Shown in pieces: positions 61,322 through 64,000 of a DNA stretch of 64,000 bases; within the stretch, counting starts at the first letter, position 1, and each line of letters starts with the position of its first letter. The notes beneath the pieces were generated by a model. The model searched no databases. It was not told where the DNA came from and saw only the letters and a program-made list of their open reading frames with translations. Source of the stretch: Palaemon carinicauda (taxonomy: Eukaryota > Arthropoda > Malacostraca > Decapoda > Palaemonidae). Location: NCBI RefSeq assembly GCF_036898095.1, contig NC_090728.1:94679281-94743280 (forward strand), given 5' to 3'. Made by a program: the position numbers and the translations under genes.

Positions 61322-61758
61322 GTGACCCTCCCCATGCCCTTCCAGCGCCGCTTAGCGCAGTCCACCCCAAGGGCAGCACGCCCCGTCGTCCCCCATGGGC
61401 TCATTCCTGCCCTGCAAGAAGTAAGGCAGGCCATGGTGGCCCAGCAACAAATGATCAACTCCCTCCGCGACCGGATTATGACACACGCTGCCCCTGCACC
61501 TCGTGTCCCTTCGTCTGCAGCCCCGGAGAAGTGTGAAATCGAGCTGAAGCTTGCTGCATTCAGGTTCTGGAGGAGGTCGATGGAATGTTGGATCGAATTG
61601 TGCAGACTACCGGCGCACGAGGTCGTCCACCACATCAGGCTATACTGCACGCCCCTTCTGCAACAAGCGCTGGACGCCAGATTCAACTCACAGGGATGGA
61701 GTAACCTCACCGCTACAGAAGCCATGGATTTTATTCGCGATATTGTGTTACGCTCTAC
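61322..61758 (+). pseudogene. Second Gypsy-type element: gag, N-terminal part (cut by a LINE)
   Basis: Open frame with L-Q-E-V-R-Q-A-M-V-A-Q-Q-Q-M-I-N-S-L (coiled), then a capsid-like part: K-L-A-A-F-R-F-W, W-I-E-L-C-R-L-P, Y-C-T-P-L-L-Q-Q-A-L, F-I-R-D-I-V-L-R-S-T. It resembles arthropod Gypsy gags. The frame ends by running into the inserted LINE. It resumes at 63032 with the duplicated target I-V-L-R-S-T. Confidence 0.72.
61742..61758. repeat. Target-site duplication, left copy
   Basis: ATTGTGTTACGCTCTAC, repeated with one change (ATTGTATTACGCTCTAC) at 63032-63048, flanking the LINE. Confidence 0.93.
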
Positions 61759-63031
61759 GCCTAATCATTCCCATCTATAAGGGGAAGGGAGACATCCAGG
61801 AATGTGGCAACTACAGAGGCATAAAGCTGATAAGCCATACTATGAAAATATGGGAGAAGATCATTGAGAAGAGACTCAGGGATGAAACAACAATTGGTGA
61901 GGAACAATTTGGATTCATGACTGGAAGAGGGACTGTAGAAGCAATATTTGCTTTGAGGCAGATGATAGAAAAACATCGGGAGAAACAAAAAGGATTACAT
62001 ATGGTCTTTCTTGACATGGAGAAGGCATACGATCGAGTACCACATCAGGAGCTGTTTAGATGTATGAGAGAAAAGAGAGTCCCTGAGAAATACGTAAGAA
62101 TCACCCAAGATATGTATGAAAGGGCAGAAGCACATGTTAAGAGCAGTATAGGCCTAACAGAAAGTTTCCCAGTAAATGTGGGACTACATCAGGGGTCTGT
62201 ATTGAGCCCTTACCTATTTGATCTGGTTATGGATTTAGTAACACAAGGTATTAGAGATCAGTCTCAATGGTGAATGCTTTTTGCTAGAGGTAGTAGAAGA
62301 GAAACTGGAAGAGTGGAGAAGAGAAATGGAAAATAGGGGATTGAAGATCAGCAGGAAAAAGACAGAGTATTTGAGATTGAAAAATGGCGAGAATGGGGAA
62401 GTTAGTTTACAAGGGGAGAGATTGAAAAGAGTTGAAAATTTCAGGTATTTAGGATCAACAGTTGCTGAGGATGGTGATCTGGGGGCAGAAATAAACCACA
62501 GAATACAAGCAGGATGGAAGAATTTGAAAAAAGTACGTGGAGTGCTATGCGATAGGGGTTAAGTTAAAAGGTAAAGTACACAGGACAGTTGTGAGACTGG
62601 CAATGATGTATGGAGCGGAGACGTGGGCAATAAAGAAGACAGAAGAGAAGATGGATGTGGCAGAGATGAGAATGTTGAGATGGATGTGTGGGGTGACAAG
62701 AAGAAATAAGATACGCAATGAAGTAATTAGGGGTACCACAGGAGTTAGAAAACTATCAGATAAGATCCAAGAAAGTAGACTGAGGTGGTAAGGTCATGTC
62801 ATGAGAAGAGATGAACAGTATATTGGGAAGGGAGAGATGGAAATGGAGGTACAGGGAACGAGAAGGAGAGGGAGACCAAAGCGAAGGTGGGAGGACTGTA
62901 TCAAGGATGACCTTCGATCAAAGGGATTAACCGGTGATGAGGTGTGGGACAGAGGTAGATGGAGAAAGCTGACCAGGAACATCGACCCCACATAGAAGTG
63001 GGATAAGATGTAGACAAAGAAGAAGAAGAAG
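61759..63031 (+). mobile_element. 5'-truncated LINE with (AAG)n 3' tail
   Basis: Starts within the RT (I-I-P-I-Y-K-G-K-G) and ends in an AAG repeat at about 63017-63031. It is flanked by a 17-bp target-site duplication, the mark of target-primed reverse transcription. Family looks like an RTE-related LINE; the exact clade is uncertain. Confidence 0.92.
61765..62994 (+). pseudogene. LINE reverse transcriptase, C-terminal part
   Basis: RT blocks: N-Y-R-G-I-K-L-I-S-H, E-E-Q-F-G-F-M-T-G-R-G-T, F-L-D-M-E-K-A-Y-D-R-V-P (first Asp), G-L-H-Q-G-S-V-L-S-P-Y-L-F. At about 62271 a TGA is followed by M-L-F-A and then an abrupt change of frame to E-V-V-E-E-K-L-E-E-W. The F-A-D-D active-site block and some following residues are deleted. 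The C-terminal part (W-M-C-G-V-T-R-R-N-K-I-R-N-E, R-L-R-W, G-R-P-K-R-R-W-E-D) ends at a TAG near 62993. One further frameshift lies near 62560 and a TAA near 62789. Confidence 0.92.
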
Positions 63032-63048
63032 ATTGTATTACGCTCTAC
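63032..63048. repeat. Target-site duplication, right copy
   Basis: ATTGTATTACGCTCTAC directly after the AAG tail. See the left copy at 61742-61758. Confidence 0.93.
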
Positions 63049-64000
63049 AGACCGTGCTGTGTTACAGTCGTAGTTTTTCAATGCGATACAAGGCCCAGGC
63101 GAAAGTGTTAGCAATTATTTTTTAAAGTGTTCTCAAAAGCCAATCGATTGCAATTTCTAGTGCCCTCAGTGTCAGTGTAATCTAGCCGAATATATGTTAT
63201 TACCTAAGTTAATGGTGGGCCTAAGTGATGAGGCTATGCGTCGTCATGTGTACCAATGTAGCAACGACATTAATAGTGTTAGCGCCCTTAGAGCCAGATG
63301 CTGTGCTTACGAAGCGGCACGTGTTGACGCCGCTGCGCGCCAATACAATTGGCGGGAAACTGCTTGCGCGGCTGGCAGCGAGATACCCGAGGCAGATCAT
63401 CCAAATGCAACCGTCGCTGGTTGGGAACTGTGGCAGCCGCCATGCCCCCACCAGAGCCTCATGCCCTGCCAAGTTCGCCGTATGCAATGGATGACGCAAG
63501 CAGGGCACTATTACAAATGCTGCAGGAAATCCCATGCAAAAACGGCAGAATCCCCGACAGACGTGTCGAGTGCTGTGGTTGTTGCGGGTGCCAACCTCGC
63601 CCGCCACCCAGTAGTGGAGGTGACAGTTGTCCACACCGCCACAGGAGTAGGAGCGCCTATCGTCGCTGTGGTGGACACCGGGATACAGGTATGTGTGGCG
63701 GGCCCCTCCCTGCTGTCGCACCTCCAAGTCCGTCCAGCAGCCCTTACACCCTGTGCTGGCTTGCGGGATGTGGCAAACCTCCCCCTGAAGTGCCTTGGAT
63801 CTGCCGTGGGCCACGTCACCTTGCAAGGCCGCACCACGGAGCAGGACGTGTACTTCGTGCAGTTGGCAAAGCACCTCTTCCTGTCGCTGGACGCCTGCAG
63901 GGACTTGACGCTGGTACCCAAGGAGTTCCCCCACCCCTCCCCCGCGGTGGCACACGTAAGCCTGTTCGATGGCACGGCCAGATGGGCTGCCCAGGTACCA
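63049..64000 (+). pseudogene. Second Gypsy-type element: gag rest and aspartic protease (partial)
   Basis: The frame of the duplicated target continues with F-F-N-A-I-Q-G-P-G-E-S-V, a C-P-Q-C-Q-C-N segment, and L-P-K-L-M-V-G-L-S-D-E. Two TAG stops (near 63068 and 63161) interrupt it; from there it is open to the window edge. A Cys-rich segment near 63510-63525 (H-Y-Y-K-C-C-R-K-S-H) may be the zinc knuckle. At 63664-63690 V-A-V-V-D-T-G is the aspartic protease active site. Pol would lie beyond the window. Confidence 0.8.

Noticed and set aside
61075..61725. 216-residue minus-strand frame opposite the second Gypsy gag
   Set aside because: The plus-strand gag is supported by the LINE target duplication and the downstream protease. 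The minus frame shows only a weak likeness to the end of a pol and no motif.

Overview
This is a eukaryotic, probably invertebrate, repeat-dense chromosomal window with no complete host gene. The dense set of DIRS-type tyrosine-recombinase retrotransposons, the spliceosomal-looking introns, a LINE relative and a retroposon tail ending in an (AAT) run suggest an arthropod, most likely a decapod crustacean. That assignment is inference from element content.

Bases 1-50340 are almost entirely DIRS-like elements, and all nine recognisable copies lie on the minus strand. I call them Y, X, A, C, D, E, F1, F2 and G. Each good copy shows the DIRS layout, read on the minus strand: left inverted terminal repeat (ITR), gag, reverse transcriptase (RT), RNase H, a methyltransferase-like segment, tyrosine recombinase (YR), an internal complementary region (ICR) and a right ITR. 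They fall into three families by their ends: family 1 (A), family 2 (X, G) and family 3 (Y, C, D, E, F1, F2). Y ends at 1873. X runs 1874-22420 and is split by A (3173-10921), which sits exactly inside its recombinase, and by C (14944-21582). D (22919 to about 28530) is fused by deletion to E (about 28531-35172). E abuts F1 (35173 to about 36640) with no spacer. F1 is fused by deletion to F2 (about 36641-50340). G (41821-48362) sits exactly inside the F2 gag.

The proteins explain the expected life cycle: Gag packages the RNA, RT/RNase H makes DNA, the ICR helps close a circle, and YR integrates it without a target-site duplication. Recurrent extra features are an Arg/Ser-rich domain in Gag, a good intron in the gag of A, splice-donor-like CAG/GTAAGT sequences pointing out of every family 2 end, and a different in-frame minisatellite in several gags. 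All copies carry frameshifts or stops. D has the least damaged pol.

Bases 50341-64000 are AT-richer and mixed: a LINE endonuclease remnant (minus strand), a tandem duplication with short CCTAA runs, one weak candidate host exon, a Gypsy LTR retrotransposon (55153-60339) with three LTRs, and a second Gypsy-type gag/protease (61322 to window end) split by a 5'-truncated LINE (61759-63031) with a 17-bp target-site duplication.
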